From Cyprinodon diabolis (taxonomy: Eukaryota; Chordata; Actinopteri; Cyprinodontiformes; Cyprinodontidae): a stretch of 64,000 nucleotides of DNA. The notes under the pieces were generated by a model. The model was not told where the DNA came from. It ran no database searches and saw only the letters and a program-made list of their open reading frames with translations. Of this stretch, positions 48,621 through 62,899 are shown piece by piece (the first letter of the stretch is position 1; each line of letters opens with the position of its first letter). Location: the NCBI GenBank assembly GCA_030533445.1, contig CM060072.1, forward strand, positions 25,815,609 through 25,879,608, given 5' to 3'. The position numbers and the translations under genes were made by a program.

Positions 48621-51600
48621 GTTTTATTTTTTTATTTCAAATAGTATCAGCTGGTCTTTTATCATACCAAGCTGTTGCTTTTCCTGGGGCATGCAGGGCG
48701 GTAAGGCTCTAGTAGCTGTGTCAATTGTTGCCATCCAGCTTTCTGATATTTCTGCAGTACTGCCAGCACATTGTGTCACTTCTTTTGTCTGGTCATCGTG
48801 CCCAGTGCTGTAATTCTATTTAGGCTCACAAAGGACTACACTATCAGAATGGATGCCTGGTGTATTTATGATTTAAAAAAAAGTATTTTTTTTATAGGCA
48901 CATGACTATATTTGTTTTACATGCTTCATCAAGCTTTAAATTTCTAATGAAAATAAAAGATACAGAAGAACCATACAAGTTATTTTATGAAACTGATACA
49001 AAAAAATCATAAAGCAATACAAGTGTAAGATGTTTCGAATTATAAATCAGTGAGTTTTCCTTTTGTGTTTTTCCTATAATTCTCTGCTCCTGTTGTGCTA
49101 GAAAAAAACACAGGTGGCCAACATTGCTTATAACAATTCACTGTAGCCTGTAAAAACTGTTTTGCCATGCATAAGTTTCATGGTCAATGTATCAGTCATG
49201 CAAACTGCAAGTATTTTCCACCAGTTGAGCAGGGATGTGAACTCATTCTCCCTGTCCGTGTCTGTAACTAGTCCAAAAGCGCAGCTGTGTGCTGAAGTAG
49301 AAATGTTGAATTGTGCAATTTTCACATGACGTGTCTGTCTGACTTTAAGAAATAGGTCTGTGTCTGTGGGCGGTCTAGTTTCAGACATATTTTTGAATTA
49401 GTGTTAAATAGAAAAAATAAAAAATAAAAAAAGGTGAGGACGTTGACCCACATATGAGAAGATAAGGAAAGAAACTGTATCAGAGCCTGTGGAAATATTT
49501 ATTTGTCCGGCCAGTTGCCTTTTGATTTAAACACATCTAGTTGCAAGTGGGAAGGGATTTTTTGGGCCAAATTCCCTTAGCTGAAGAATGTGTAGTTTAA
49601 AGGGTTTTTGAGTTGAGTTTTGAGATGAAAAAGAAAAACAGCCCATATTTTGAAAGGCTGCATCATGATACGATTAAAATAATTATGAGAGCTGTGGTTT
49701 TGGGATATCTGTCATCATAGAATACTGTTAATGAGTAAAAGACAAGAAAACATCTAGGTTTAAATTTGCAAAATTCTTGTAACAGAATTTTACAAGAATT
49801 GTTTTGGGTCTGTAAAAAAAAAGCTGAAATTGAATTGAGCAATTAAAAGAGCCCCCATTACATGTCTAAAGTTGAGTATCTTGGTCGATTTCAACACAGG
49901 ATTCTGTGATCTATACAGGTGAGAAATTGTTATTTAGCCCCATCCAGCCACTGCCTCCACCCTTCCTGGGAAAGCTGGAGTGATATAGGTTCTGTATTTA
50001 GCATTTTATAGTTTTGTTCAGCTTTAGAGAGAGGCCTGGAGAAAAAGACACCGGGGTGAATTTTTTTTTTTTATCAGAACATCTTTGGCTTAGAACAGCT
50101 TGCATAATAGATGCATCCATTGTAACAATGAACTGATCCTCTATCAGATACTTTTGAACAATACTTATAAATATACAGGAGACAGCAGATTACAAGACAG
50201 TCACAACTTTTGGTTTCAACAGATTTGTCATGTGCTCGGCCACAAGCCATAATATTAAATTTCGACCAATGTCCAGGATCATATTAATTTCATCATTGAT
50301 TGACAAAGATGCAGTTGGCTCTTCATCACCAATCTCCAAATTCTGCAAATCTCCTCTCACAAGACACTCCTAAAGAAACATCTGATCCTGATTAGGAGGG
50401 ACTTGGATGAATAATACAATAGTTGCATAATTCTCATATCCCTACTTCAAGTAAGGGAACTTATTCTGAACAGTAACATATGTTCACTAAAATTCATATA
50501 AATGCAAAATAATGCAATTATTTATTCCCCCCTCGAATTGCCCCCATCCTGGAAATTAGAACCCGAATATGCAGTTTGTTTTTAATAAGGACAGACAAGT
50601 CATAAGTATCTTTATTTCAAGTGTACCTATTTACTCACTTATTGAAGAGCTCTGTTTGATAGCGACTGTCAAGAATATATAATTGCATCATGGTGATTAT
50701 AATATTAGCTAATTCACAGATGGGTTTTTATGGACAGTTTGCCAATAAACGATTAGTAAATGAAATATTAACAATTGTATAAAATGATAAATGTGATATT
50801 AACAACATATGCATAAATCATACTTACAGTATAAAGCCAAAAAATGTAAAAACATGACAGCAAAAGGAAACATTTGGTGCGAATAAAGTACTGATTTGAA
50901 CATAGTTTAGTTGTATTTTTTGGGCATAATGAAGCTGGTCATAGACTGCGTTCATGTAGGTCCATTACAAATTCAGCTGTTCTGTAAGAGAACAAAACTG
51001 GTTTAATAAAAACTGAATATATATCATGGAATAAATATTTATTCCTTCATGTGAAATGAAGAGAATATGGAACAACTATCATGTTCTCCACAAATATTTT
51101 GGAAGAAAACATTTATTGATTAAATGTTTTAAGCTTTTTAAGATAGTGCTATATACGGGCCATTTCCAGAACAAAACCCTTTTTACAAGCAACAAAATAT
51201 TGGAGACTAGTATGGAGGTTCACTTTTGAGCGCAACAATAGACCACCATATACAGCCAGACACATAAATATGTTTATATCAAAACATAATTGTGATCACA
51301 AATTCCAACAGATTTAAGATTTCTATTTGCAAAAATATTCTTAATATATATGTGTGTGCCCTTTTCCCTCCACTTCCCAATTATATGCTATTTTACTTCT
51401 GTCCATCACATAAAATCCCAGAAAAATACATTCCAATTTGTGGTTTTTATTTGACAAATAAATGTTCTGGAGTTTAATGAAAAGAAAGATCTTGCAAGGG
51501 ATAGTGTAAAAGAATCCTCCTTGAATGGGTAAAAAAAGGTCTGTATGTCTAGAATATTTAAGAATAGACAAGACAAAGCTTTTAAGTAATTTATTTCCTA

Positions 51601-52369
51601 ACCAACTCATCCTATGGTCTGTTTTGTTGACCTAACCACAGCTGTGATTCTTGCCATTCAAGCACGATCTCTATTGCATTTCCTGTTTAAATAAATATCC
51701 CAATCCACTGCATTCCTTTGCTTTTTCATGCTTTCCCGATAACCAAGAACACATAAACTGATTATTACTGGAAAACTGTTAACTTTTATGTAGCTTATCA
51801 TCTGCAAACATTTAAAGACATCATGTGAAAAGCTCAGTCATTCTGTTGTTTTTTAAAGTAATTTAAAACGTTTTCCTGATCAGATGCAAGAATCTATTTT
51901 CGGTGGTTTTTCTGAGTAATACTGTTGACAGCCCACAAACATAAAAAAAAAAAAACATATCAATATTGTTTTTATATTCCTCTTGTGATTTCAAACTGTT
52001 TCTCATAGAAGCTAAACATTTTTTTTCTTCCAAATTTAATTGGGAATGTGCTGAGGGCAGGAGGAACTGGATCAGCCTGCAAACAGTTGTGATGACAGAC
52101 CAATGACTGACCTCTGCAAAGGGAAAACTGCAACTCAATGATTCAGTGAACTATGGCTGACTTACACTGCATGACACTTAAGTGACACATTCGGGTTCAT
52201 TAACCAACACAGCATTGTGTTTAAACCCATGATTCACTCCTCTGCTGCTGAGTTTTGTTTAAGAGATATGCTTACTCTAGTTAATGAACCCATCAGGAAT
52301 GTATTTGTGGATATATAGTGGAGAATTTGCTGAGAATTCTCTGAAATAGCTGCTTTTTGAAAACTGTAG
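48621..52369. other. Intergenic DNA, nothing recognised
   Basis: AT-rich with short open frames that lack recognisable domains. No clear mobile element ends seen. Confidence 0.5.
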
Positions 52370-52840
52370 GTATTGTTTCTAGGTTATTCTGCAGTGCACC
52401 CAGAAGTTTACTTGGTTTTAGTAAGTTTTGGAATCTGCCTGTCCTGTACTTGCTGTGGTTCTCCCCTTCTGATTTGATGATCTTTGGTTTATTTTCCATT
52501 GTATTCAAGGAGTCTTTAGTTACTCTCTGTTGTCCCTTGTGGTTGTTTCCTATCCTCTTGGCCTCCTTCTAGTTAGTTCCACTCAAACCTGCTCCATATT
52601 CAGCTCATTAGCCCATCATTTGTTCTGTTCCCCTTGTAAACACCACCTATGCAGTCTCTCATTGCTGGTTCCTTGTTGTTGCTTTGTTGTTTCCTCACCT
52701 CTGCTTCCAACGTGAGTTTTCCCTAATGTAATCTTATTCTTGGTTCTCAGTATTTTGTATTTTTTGCCTCAGCTGCCTATTAAATCTGCAAGACTCACCA
52801 TAGCCCCCTGATCTCAGCATTTTGGTCCTTAAAATACATA
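52370..52840 (+). repeat. Possible decayed LTR fragment
   Basis: 'ctctcattgctggttccttgttgtt' (52648 onward) is the inverse of sequence at about 62850-62880, so the two places share a repeat. The C/T-rich run of text with 'attaaatctgcaagactcac' resembles solo LTRs of fish retroelements. Boundaries not found. Confidence 0.35.
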
Positions 52841-53081
52841 TATAATATCCATGGTGAACTGATATCATTGCATCATTTTATTGATGATAATGGTTTTCAA
52901 TTACTTTAATTTGTCTCTTCCCATGTGTGTATAGCAGTGATTTAGTTTGACTGAGTTTTACCTGAAATAAGTTTAACCTGGAATTGAATGATTATTGTAA
53001 AGAACTTTTTATTTGGAATGGAAGTTATTGTGGATTTATTCCATATGTGTGCAAATGTAACTGTTTGAACATGACTGAGAC

Positions 53082-53599
53082 TTAAAGCTACAGTGTGTAA
53101 CTTTTAGCGACATCTAGCGGTCAGACTGCAGACTGCAGCAACATGAACATCTCCCCCCACCGCTTCTCCCCCCCAACAGTACGGCGAGCGTTACGGGACA
53201 AAATGTCTTCCACGACGTCCGCATCACCTACCTTCTCAAGTGATGAGGTTTGTTTACATAGATAATTTTACAGATAGTATTTCATTAGTCTGTGTAGGGT
53301 ATAGATTTCATGTAGACTTAAGATAATAAATATACCCGTTATTTTTTCTACATCGTTGTGACGTTTTGGCGATCTTGCAATCGCTAGTTTGTTGGCTCTG
53401 CGCTGCCGTAGCGCAAAGATGTCTGCCTCCATGGCTGCGAGACCCGCTCCTTTGTAATTATAAATAACGAATTCTAAGGCAACGCAAATATTAAGGTTAA
53501 GAGGCTGAGCTCGTAGATGATGATAAATAACATATTTATTTATAATATGTTACATTTCTGACTGTATATCTCTGTAATTATTACACACTGTAGCTTTAA
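53082..53599. mobile_element. TTAA-flanked non-autonomous DNA element, copy 2
   Basis: TTAA followed by AGCTACAGTGTGTAA at the left and TTACACACTGTAGCT followed by TTAA at the right. Closely similar to 14384-14883 along its length, with a short extra block near 53320-53360 and a few substitutions. Non-coding. Confidence 0.7.
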
Positions 53600-56500
53600 T
53601 CAGACTTTCATCTGTTGTTCTAACAAACAACCAGTTGGATGTGTGTTCATGAAGCAACATGTGACACTCTAAAATGTATTTCATTAAATATTTGATAAAG
53701 CCACAAATGCATAATACCCAAATAGAATTATAGATATCCATGATACTCAAGGGAAAATATTGATTGTATCAAAACCTGTTAAATATCTGAAAGAGCATAT
53801 TAATTATTAACATAATAAATAAAAAGATGAAAATGAAAAATGTTGCAGAAAGTTACGTTTTAGGAATATAAAATGTTTAGTAACTGAGATTAGGAACTCA
53901 TAGTGACAAGCCTAAAATTTCTACTTGTGGCTAAACTAATCCAGCTGCTGAGGGAATGTTCAACAAGGTTGATCATTGTGATAACTGTTTGGTTTGTGTC
54001 CAAGTTAATAAAAAAAAGAGCTTTGATGTGTTTTGTTTTACTAAAGATGAGGACCGGAAATTTAACATAAACCAAGCTAATCAACAAAAAGTAAGACAGA
54101 CCACTGGCTGCAGCTGGCATGAGTAAATATGCTCAGATAAAATTAAACAGAATGATTACAAACTTCTTGTAAGGCGCTAATCTGGCACGGTGGTTCTCCA
54201 GGGAACAACAAGGATTCACCTAAAGATGTTTATAGAACTGATTGGTGACCTTTAGTTTTTATCTTCAGAAAGTTAGTTATTGTAAGTAGAGTTATACGTT
54301 GTTTTGTTGTTTTATGGTCGTGATGTATGAGCATAGACTTGCAGGCTTAGGTCTACTCAGGTCTAGTTTTTACCGCTCATTTTGGATATATGAAAGTTCA
54401 TGATTATAAAAAATAAGAGGAAATAAAAGGAAAACTGAATGAGACAAGATCTGTATGATCTGAGAATGATGGAGGAAGAGAAAACTAGAAAGAAACTTGG
54501 AAAAAGTTAGCTAGAAAGAAAAGAAAATGGAGAGGGAAGAAGACAGAGAAGACTGAAAGACCAGATGGTACTAATAAACACTATGGATAGGAAATAGGCG
54601 AGGCACATTCTTGGATTTTACACTTGATCTTTGTTGTGTAAATATCAATAAATATGTAAAAATAGATGAAAGCATCACTATCCCTGTTTCCTATTTTAAT
54701 TAGGATAATATGTTTTTTTTTTTTTATTCAAGCTGGAAATGTCAGATTGGATGTCAGAAATCTGTTCACTTCAACCTAGTAGAGCTGAAACTTAGGAACT
54801 TTGGAGCACATTTCCTCAATATTTAGTTATCAGGGTTTATGCAAATGTAACACAATCTAAATAAGATAGAAAAGGGTTTATTTAAAAACATGAAATGTAT
54901 ATGACAAAGCATAAACTTTGCTTTCAGTTCTGGGTTTTTACCCTTGACAAATAAGTTTAGGGACCTCTTTCTACCCCTTTACCTTTGACTTTATGTTAGG
55001 AGCAATGTTTTAAGGGTTAGTGTGCTTAACATATCTCAAATCAAATGTCTTCCTTTTTGGCACTTTTGTTTATATTGTGATAAAAGGAGGACATTTTGCC
55101 TTTATCCGACCAGCTGATTTATAAAAACTTCTAGAAAGAAAGTCTTCTGCCAGGAGAATTCTGGCGATATGAAAGGAGATAAACGCTCAACCTCAGGGTG
55201 AACTTTTTTGTGTGGGATGTCTGTGTTTGTAGGTCCACTGAGGACATTCCTTTGGCCAGCATTTTGTATGCACTGAATCTTGGGGTATTTAAGAAGAATA
55301 ATGACCATTTTCTACTCTCTTAACTTAGCATTTGGGGTCATTGACTAAAGGAAAACCTTTATCAGCAGATTTTAATATGCAGACATTATAAACAATTATC
55401 CTAAAGAGTTGCTGATGTAGATACATTCACACACAGCCAAGCAGACACTGCATTAACTTGATAGTGGGTAAGAATTAGGGAGTTAACCGCAGAGTGATGT
55501 CTATATTTACAACATTTGGTGATTAACAGCAAAGTTATTGAGAGACGCTGGTGCACAGACCTTAACTTGACTTTAACTGTTAAAAGTGAAAACAAAAAGC
55601 CAAAACAGAATCACAAACAGAGAGGTTATTCTGGATGAATAGGGACATTTTCATGGTGGATAAAAAGTTTTGTCTGACAACTCCCGGAAAGAGAGTGAAC
55701 TCACATGAACTTCTTTTCTCTCAAATTTCTTTTCTCCAGCCAGTTCTGTAGCTGGGTCTTGTTCAGTAGGAGTGACTTTTTACAACACACCCGCGCTACA
55801 CCTCACAGCATTCATTGTGAGCCATGGCATTAGTCCTAAACCTAAAAGTTGGTAAAAAAGAAAGTGAGGACAGCAAAATGTCCTACTTTGGTACAAACAG
55901 CCCTCACTATAATTGTGACATCTGGAAAATGGTCTTCACTCTGATAATAAAACAGGAGCACATACACCCACACACATTACCATCTCTTAGATCAATACAT
56001 TGTCTACTCCATGATATTTTAAACTATATAAACACAGTTGGGTAATTAAACCAAAAACCTTAATATCTGATACTGGAGCGGCTAACAAGAGATGCTGCTA
56101 TTGTATCCTGTATAATGAAACCACCTAACCTCTCTCCACTCATCTCCAACAACCAGCATCTGTAAACATCAGCATTTGACCCGTCTTGTCCTCATTGAAC
56201 TGGCTTCTGGTCCATATTAGAAATAAGTTTAGAATTTTCATGGTTGCCACAGGGCCCTCTGTTGGTGGTCACAGGTCTATTGCTCGCTGAGCCTCTGTAT
56301 TCAGGGCAGGTGTGGCTAAGGTGTAGCTTTTATCATCAGCATGTGAATGTTTGTGAGAATGGCGGAATGACTGATTGTTGTGCTTTGGAGACCTCAGAAT
56401 TTATAAAGCACTACACAAGAACAGGCAATTCACTATTTTGTTTTTACAGTTCTTAGCGGCCTGGCCTTACTTGTTAATCTTAACACTGTGTTCATAGCAG

Positions 56501-59084
56501 CTCAACATTTATTGAATGCATTTTATCAAAAGCATTGAGGTTATGGGCATTTTTAGTGGCTGCTCTGGATCCAGTTTCCTTTTAAACTTTGCATTACGGC
56601 AAACCCAGGCATCTTTTTAAAATCCATCTCTACAGGGATCCATGTCTTTTTTTTTGTCTCTTTCTAAACAAGATTCTTCTGCTGAAGGAAAAAGCATGTC
56701 ATAATATGCATTGTCTTGGAGTTTTAACCTGATAAAACGATACACTCAGGCTTACTTTATTCATTTTAATGGAAAGGAAACATTTTGGATATTAGCTATA
56801 ATCCAGAATCTTCTGCCCCAGTTTACAAACAGCGACAGAAAAGGGAAAACAAGCTGTGATCATGGAGTTGTATTGTGAATTATTCAACATCATTAATCCA
56901 CATATCTTAAGCATAAATAGCAATGAGCATCTTTTCAAAACAGGAAAGAGAAAAAACATGCATAGGTCTATCTTACATTTAAAGACCATCACACAACAAC
57001 TGAAGCAATTATTTGTATCTAAAATTAAAATGGCCAACAAGATAAGACTTAAGTGACTAAAAATACTGAACCAACCTATAGAATTCAATAGAAAATAGAG
57101 ATTATAAAATAGAGAGTACTGGTTCCTAATGAATAGTTGTCAGGGCACCTAATGAAATATAAAGCAGTAAATTAGAATATATGCAAAATTACACATGAAA
57201 CCTCTTATATAGCTTTTTATTTTCATTTTTCCTGTTGTGTTCAGCATTACGGCAAAAGAATTGGAATCTGAGTGCCGTGCTCTGCCCAACACTTTTGCTT
57301 TGCCAAGGGAAGGTTGTCAGGATGAAAAACCTCCCTCGATCATCCAATACTGCTTTATTATTAATTATTTTAAGATTTATTTTTATTACAGAAGTAATAT
57401 GAGTAATGCCAAACCCGAGAGAAGGAAAAGGGAAGAGAAGGAAGAAAGAAAGAAAAGGTAGAAATGTCCTGTGGTCACTGTGGGCAAACCTGTGGGCAAA
57501 CCTGTAGGAGCACCTGCGAACAGACACTGGGAAAAGGGGGCATCCATGGCCAATTAAATGCTTTGGATTAAATATGTTGGAATCTTCCTGCTCACCTAAT
57601 ATTTGCAGTTTGTGATACAGAAAAATTCATCATAACTTCTAAAGTGATATCCTTATGTGTAGTATATTGTTCCCCCATTAAGGTTGCCATTTTTTCACCC
57701 AATAATGCATAATGGGTTGATAACACAGTTCGGTCTTACTGGCCTGAAACATTATCCGTCAATTTTTATTGCATTTGTGATCATTTGCATATGTGTCCAT
57801 ATATAGAAGGAGAAAATAAAGCCCCGGCTTGCAGAAGCAGAAAAACCAATCCTTCCCTTCAAGCTTAATGTTGAACCCAGGTAAGGAAGAATCAATAGTT
57901 TAAAACCTGCCGACCTGTTATTTTAACTGTTAATAGGGTCAGAGCCTTAATTAGGGGATCAAAAACCTTCCTGTTTTATTTTATATCTCAGAATAGTTTA
58001 CTATATATGTTAGCTATGTTGGGAAATAGTTTTTTTGGGGGGTTAGAGGAGATGTTTACAGAAAAAAACACAGTTTGATTTATTCTGTCAAAAAGCTAAC
58101 CAAGTTCAATATTTACACGATTTTGCATCCTTATAAACATGCTGAGCTACTTCAGTTCCACTGAACAAGACAAAACAACAATGTTTTATTTCAGCTCTTC
58201 ATCAAACGTTCCAAATCAGAGGTTTCATTTTCCATTTACTCTAATTATGTGGTTTTTTTCAGGTCCCAGTATAAAGAAAGATGTTGAATAGAACCATGTG
58301 TATCTTTATGAGAGGGGAAGTACCAAAGCTGTGTGGGAGTGGGGTTGTTGCAGAGTTCTGACATTTATTCTTCACACTATAATTTGCATCAAAAAGACAA
58401 AAGAAAATATGGCATCAATCAAAAGTCCATTACACAACGGTAAAGGTGCAGGAAATAACCTGGCTTGGGCGCCCATAAACTGAAAGTTTTGGGTGGTCTG
58501 TTTGCGTTGGATCCGTTCCTTTACCCAAATCAAAGCAGATTTGGTTTGCATCTTTCATGGGAATGAATAGATGGAAGGCACTTGGTCAAAAATATGACAA
58601 AGGCTAACTTTTTCCAAAATAATGTCAAATCTGTGTTGTTTTTTCAAGTTACAGTCATATACTAGTATTTTCATTTGTTTCAGAAAGGAATGGTTATTAT
58701 CTGAGCAGAACTTTTTGACTACTTTCTCTACAGTGCTAGAAGATTTCTGGCCAAGAGAGCATGATCATGTACAAGAAAGCAAGTTTTCATTAACACAATA
58801 TTAAACATCAGATTTTAGACAAACTACCATTAATCTTTATTCTACTCCACCCAATCACTAGGCAGTAGAGTATTGCTGATTTAGTTTACTTTAAAAGAGC
58901 AACCTGTCAAATGTCTGTATGATATACAAAGCTTTGAGGAATGCTAACCATGTTAGGAAAAAATAAAGACCACTTCAGGCCAATAACAGCATTTTATTGC
59001 AGCTCTGGCTACATGTTCACCATATAAGGCCTGGAAAATGACTCCTTACTCTCTTTGTAAGTCTGTTACAGCCTCTTAAACAGA
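53600..59084. other. Intergenic DNA, nothing recognised
   Basis: Short open frames only. The segment 57420-57460 is a purine-rich GAAGGAAA stretch. No gene or element boundaries could be supported. Confidence 0.5.
58665..58790. repeat. Degenerate direct duplication, unit 1
   Basis: Aligns with 60850-60960: shared blocks 'tttcagaa(a/g)ggaatggt', 'gagca', 'tatgatc/catgatc' and 'caagaaagcaagtttt'. Old duplication of unknown origin. Confidence 0.45.
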
Positions 59085-59880
59085 CTAAAGAAGTATAAAT
59101 ACTTCATTACCTTACTCAAGTAGAAACTTTGGTTATCCACACTATTGGAATAATGATTTTTCAGTCAACTTTTTACTTTTACTCCTTAAATTTTCATGCA
59201 GTTATATGCATTTTCTAGACCTTACATTTTTAAAAAGGACCTCATTACTCATTTTAATTAAGTTGCAATTTGTTCTCTTTGTGTGGAATGACAAATTATA
59301 AAAAAAAACACATACAAACTCCGCTATCCGGATAAAGGTTGTTTTGGTTGTGATTAGATGAGAAGAGTTACCGTTTACCATCCTGACATTCTAATGGTTC
59401 ATACACTTGAGACAGATTACATTTATGTCCCACTTCAGCGTGGATATAGCAGATAAAAAGAGGGAAAAGATCCTAAAGACGTCAAGCAGAATGTCCAAAC
59501 CAAGCACCTCAAGCAATAAGTCATCCTATCTTGGGCTTCATGAAACACGTTATTGCTCACTAGTCCATATACAGTATGGGTTCTTTAATATATTTCCATT
59601 TTACATAAATGCATTAATTTTCAGTGGACATATATCCAGCTGAAATGGTTATCCTAGTGTATTCCAAATAATTTTACCTTTTGTACTTTTGTGGAATTTA
59701 TTTCTCCTTCACATTATTTTTACTTTCATACTAAGTAGTTTTAAAACTACAAATTTTATGCTTCTACTTGAGTTAAAAGCTTGGCTATACTTTAACTTCT
59801 TCAAAAGTCTTTTTTAATCCTGGTATCTTTGCTTTCACTTGAGTAATGATAGTGATTGCTTTTGACACCTCTGCTCTTAC
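59085..59880. mobile_element. Diverged hAT-like element
   Basis: The left part has 'aagtataaatacttcattac' and 'actcaagtaga'; the right end reads 'tgcttttgacacctctgct', the inverse of an AGCAGAGGTGTCAAAAGC end. Same broad family as the ends at 15346 and 34363. No 8-bp duplication could be matched. Confidence 0.45.
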
Positions 59881-62800
59881 GTACTAATACTTTCTTATAG
59901 GATTGACCAATATTTAGTTCCTCCCAGCTATACATTATTTTTAATCAGCCTAAAATCACTATGTTTCTGGGTGATAGAGAAGTTTCACACCGGGATCATT
60001 TGTGGTATCAGTATTGAAAGGTTAGGGAATAACAAAAGACACAACTTACTCTGGTTTGTGTATTTTTGTTTTGTGTTGCAAGTAATAAAATGACAAATAC
60101 TAACCTTTTTCCAATTTAATATCAAATCAGTTTTTCCCCCCAAAGTTAAAGTCAAATTCCAGTGTTGTGCAGCTTGTATGCATTTATTTATTCAATATTC
60201 AATTCAATAACCTTAGGACTGCCATACCTGCTTTCCCATAAACAGATACCCAAGTAGAGCTGTGGTAGGAAAACATGTTGTGAAAGCAGTTTCTTATTAG
60301 CTTATGCTGTTAAGTTTTTAAAACAGTCAAAACACATTGGACATATCTAAAAGATCAAAACCTTAATTGTTTAACTGGAAGCATTTTTCCTAGCATTTTT
60401 CCAGTCACTGCTTTTTATCTTCGTTCTGAGAAAGCCTTGGGTTTGCCAGTGGTCAGGAGAGCACCCATCAGCCTTTTCTAGCTGACTCATGGAAGGGTTT
60501 GCTTTTATTTAGTCTCTGGAACGTGAGAGAGGCAGAGAAATGCTTGTTCTCAGCTGTGTGGTTCTATAAGGTAGGCCGTACACAACCTTTGATCAAAATC
60601 TGAAAAATGTGGTCCCTTGTCACAGGACATTGTCTTCCCTTTCTGACCAGAAAAAGTTAGAGAAAGAGGTAAGGGGGACAAACATTAAAGCAGGCCCCAC
60701 AGGGGGTCTCAGGATTTTCCACAAAGCTCCATCCTTTTAGGAGAGAAGTAGTAGAAGTCCCATAGCAGAGCAAAATAACATCCTGGTCCTGCAGGTGGTC
60801 AATGCTCCATCCATGTAAATATTCATATCATGACTTTGAAGTAAAACACCAGTATTTTCCATTGTTTCAGAAGGGAATGGTAATCAACAGAGCTTTTTTC
60901 TACAATGTTAAAGGTTTTCTAGCCATGGCAGTATGATCCTGTTCAAGAAAGCAAGTTTTGTTTTTTTTTTTTTACTAAGATTAGAATTTTATTTAAAATG
61001 GACCAAGGCGCTTTGGCTGAGCCTTGAAGTAACATAACATTTTAAGGTTGCTATCCCAAGAAGCTAGTGCGAGGAAACACCAAGCCTTCCCTGCTGTGTA
61101 CATAAGATACATGTAGCAATACAGATATATAGAGAAAGAAACTATCACATACATGTCCTCTACATGGTTTATCTCAGTAGGAATTCTCTTCCAGCCTCCC
61201 TTCCATAAACACAAGAATGTGAAATGCAAAATCAAAATTCTCCACATCATCGCTGACCTGTCTGATGTGTTCCTTGGACTTCATAATGCTATTTGCTCCT
61301 TAAGAAATTGTGCACGTAAGGAAACAAATACGCAAAGTTTGATGTTTAATATTTTTGTCAGCATTGAAAAACATATGCTTTACATTTTAATGCTCCAAAA
61401 TGGAACCAGCCCAGCTTCCCTTAATTCAAAATCCCAGTGCATCATTAAAACATGGCTTGTCATTATAAAATTGTCTGGCCCAGACCCTAAAACCTAATCT
61501 CTGAATGAGTAGCCGAGAGCTTTAATTTTAAATAATGATTTATGAACAACAGCAATCAAGGCTAGAAGGCCACAAATTCAAAACGTGTGTGTGCAAAAAG
61601 ACCGAAATTTCACAGAAAATGCATCAGATCTTTTGTGGTGGAAAATAAAGCCAGTAAACAACCCTCAGCCTTACATATGCATCCTGCACAGCAGGCATCA
61701 GTAATCATCTAGCAGTGGGGTTGTAAGTTTGGTTCTAGTTTTCCTTCGCACATGTTATGTGTAAATGTTGAAAATAAGTCAACCTCTTGCTGCAAGGCAG
61801 CAGCTACACTACTGTATAGCCACATTAGAACCTCTGCAACCAAGTTTTTTGTGTTGTTTATAACAGGAAATCTGATCAAACTTGCAAGTAAAAGAAAAGG
61901 AAATTAAAATAATTGCTTTAAGCCCCTTACACAACCTGAAAACCACCCTTATCTTTAAACTTAAATTTTATTCTAGAAGGTTTGTGTCAGTAACATATTA
62001 AATATAACTAAAAAAAAAAAAAAAAAAAAAAATTTTAATAGATCACCAACATGTTTGACATAATAAAAAGAGATAAAAATTTAACCAAATTGATGTATTT
62101 TTAATTTGGATTTCTTTTAAAGAAAACCATTTATTTTGAGTACTGTTTTGTTTGGCAGCTCTAGCATCCCTTAGAAATGTCTAAAGAACATCTGGCAGCA
62201 CTTATGTTACGTCTTGCAGGGGCCACTAAATTGATGCCCAAGATAAAAGGTATTAACACGGTAAACACAAGCAGAAAATTTATATTGTTTCAGCATTCAC
62301 ATTTAGTTTAGAATTTATTTGGCTTGGCTTTATTTGCTTTTTTTTTGTTGCATTTTTGGTGAAGGCCTAAAATCACATTTTTGGCAATGAGTGCTGACCC
62401 AATCTGTGACCTACATGTCAATCACTGGAACATTATGTCCCGCCACTGGAACATCAGGGGTGAAAATGTGGCTCTAAAATAAAGATGAAAATTTCAATAT
62501 CCAACAGTAGGCCTTTAGTTTGTTTCTATGCTCCAATCCCAGGTGTCCAGTGCTCTGCCCCCATTTTATTTTGTCAGCTGCTGCTAGTTTTGAGAGGTTA
62601 AGAAGAATAAGCATGGCGTAATTCTTGTTTACTTTGTAATTAGTGAAATGTTGTGTAAAAAAAGTCAGTTTGAACAAGTTTTTCTGCATTGTCATGAATT
62701 GACTTCAAATTGAATTGAAAGATGCTGTCAAAGTCCGGGTGGAGGTTAGTTTGAACCAAATGCAGAGATGAGTTTTGCTGATTCAATCAAAAAGGCTACA

Positions 62801-62899
62801 GAAACAACATCAAAGAACAAGGAGACGTCAGGGAAAAACACACATGGAGAGCCAAGTAACAACAAAAAACCAGCAATGAGGAACTGCAGAGGTGGTGTA
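59881..62899. other. Intergenic DNA, nothing recognised
   Basis: Contains a poly-A run (about 62010-62034) and the second unit of an old duplication. The segment 62720-62895 shares an inverted block with 52648 onward and may be LTR-derived. Confidence 0.45.
60850..60960. repeat. Degenerate direct duplication, unit 2
   Basis: Partner of 58665-58790, same orientation, ending 'gttcaagaaagcaagttttg'. Confidence 0.45.
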
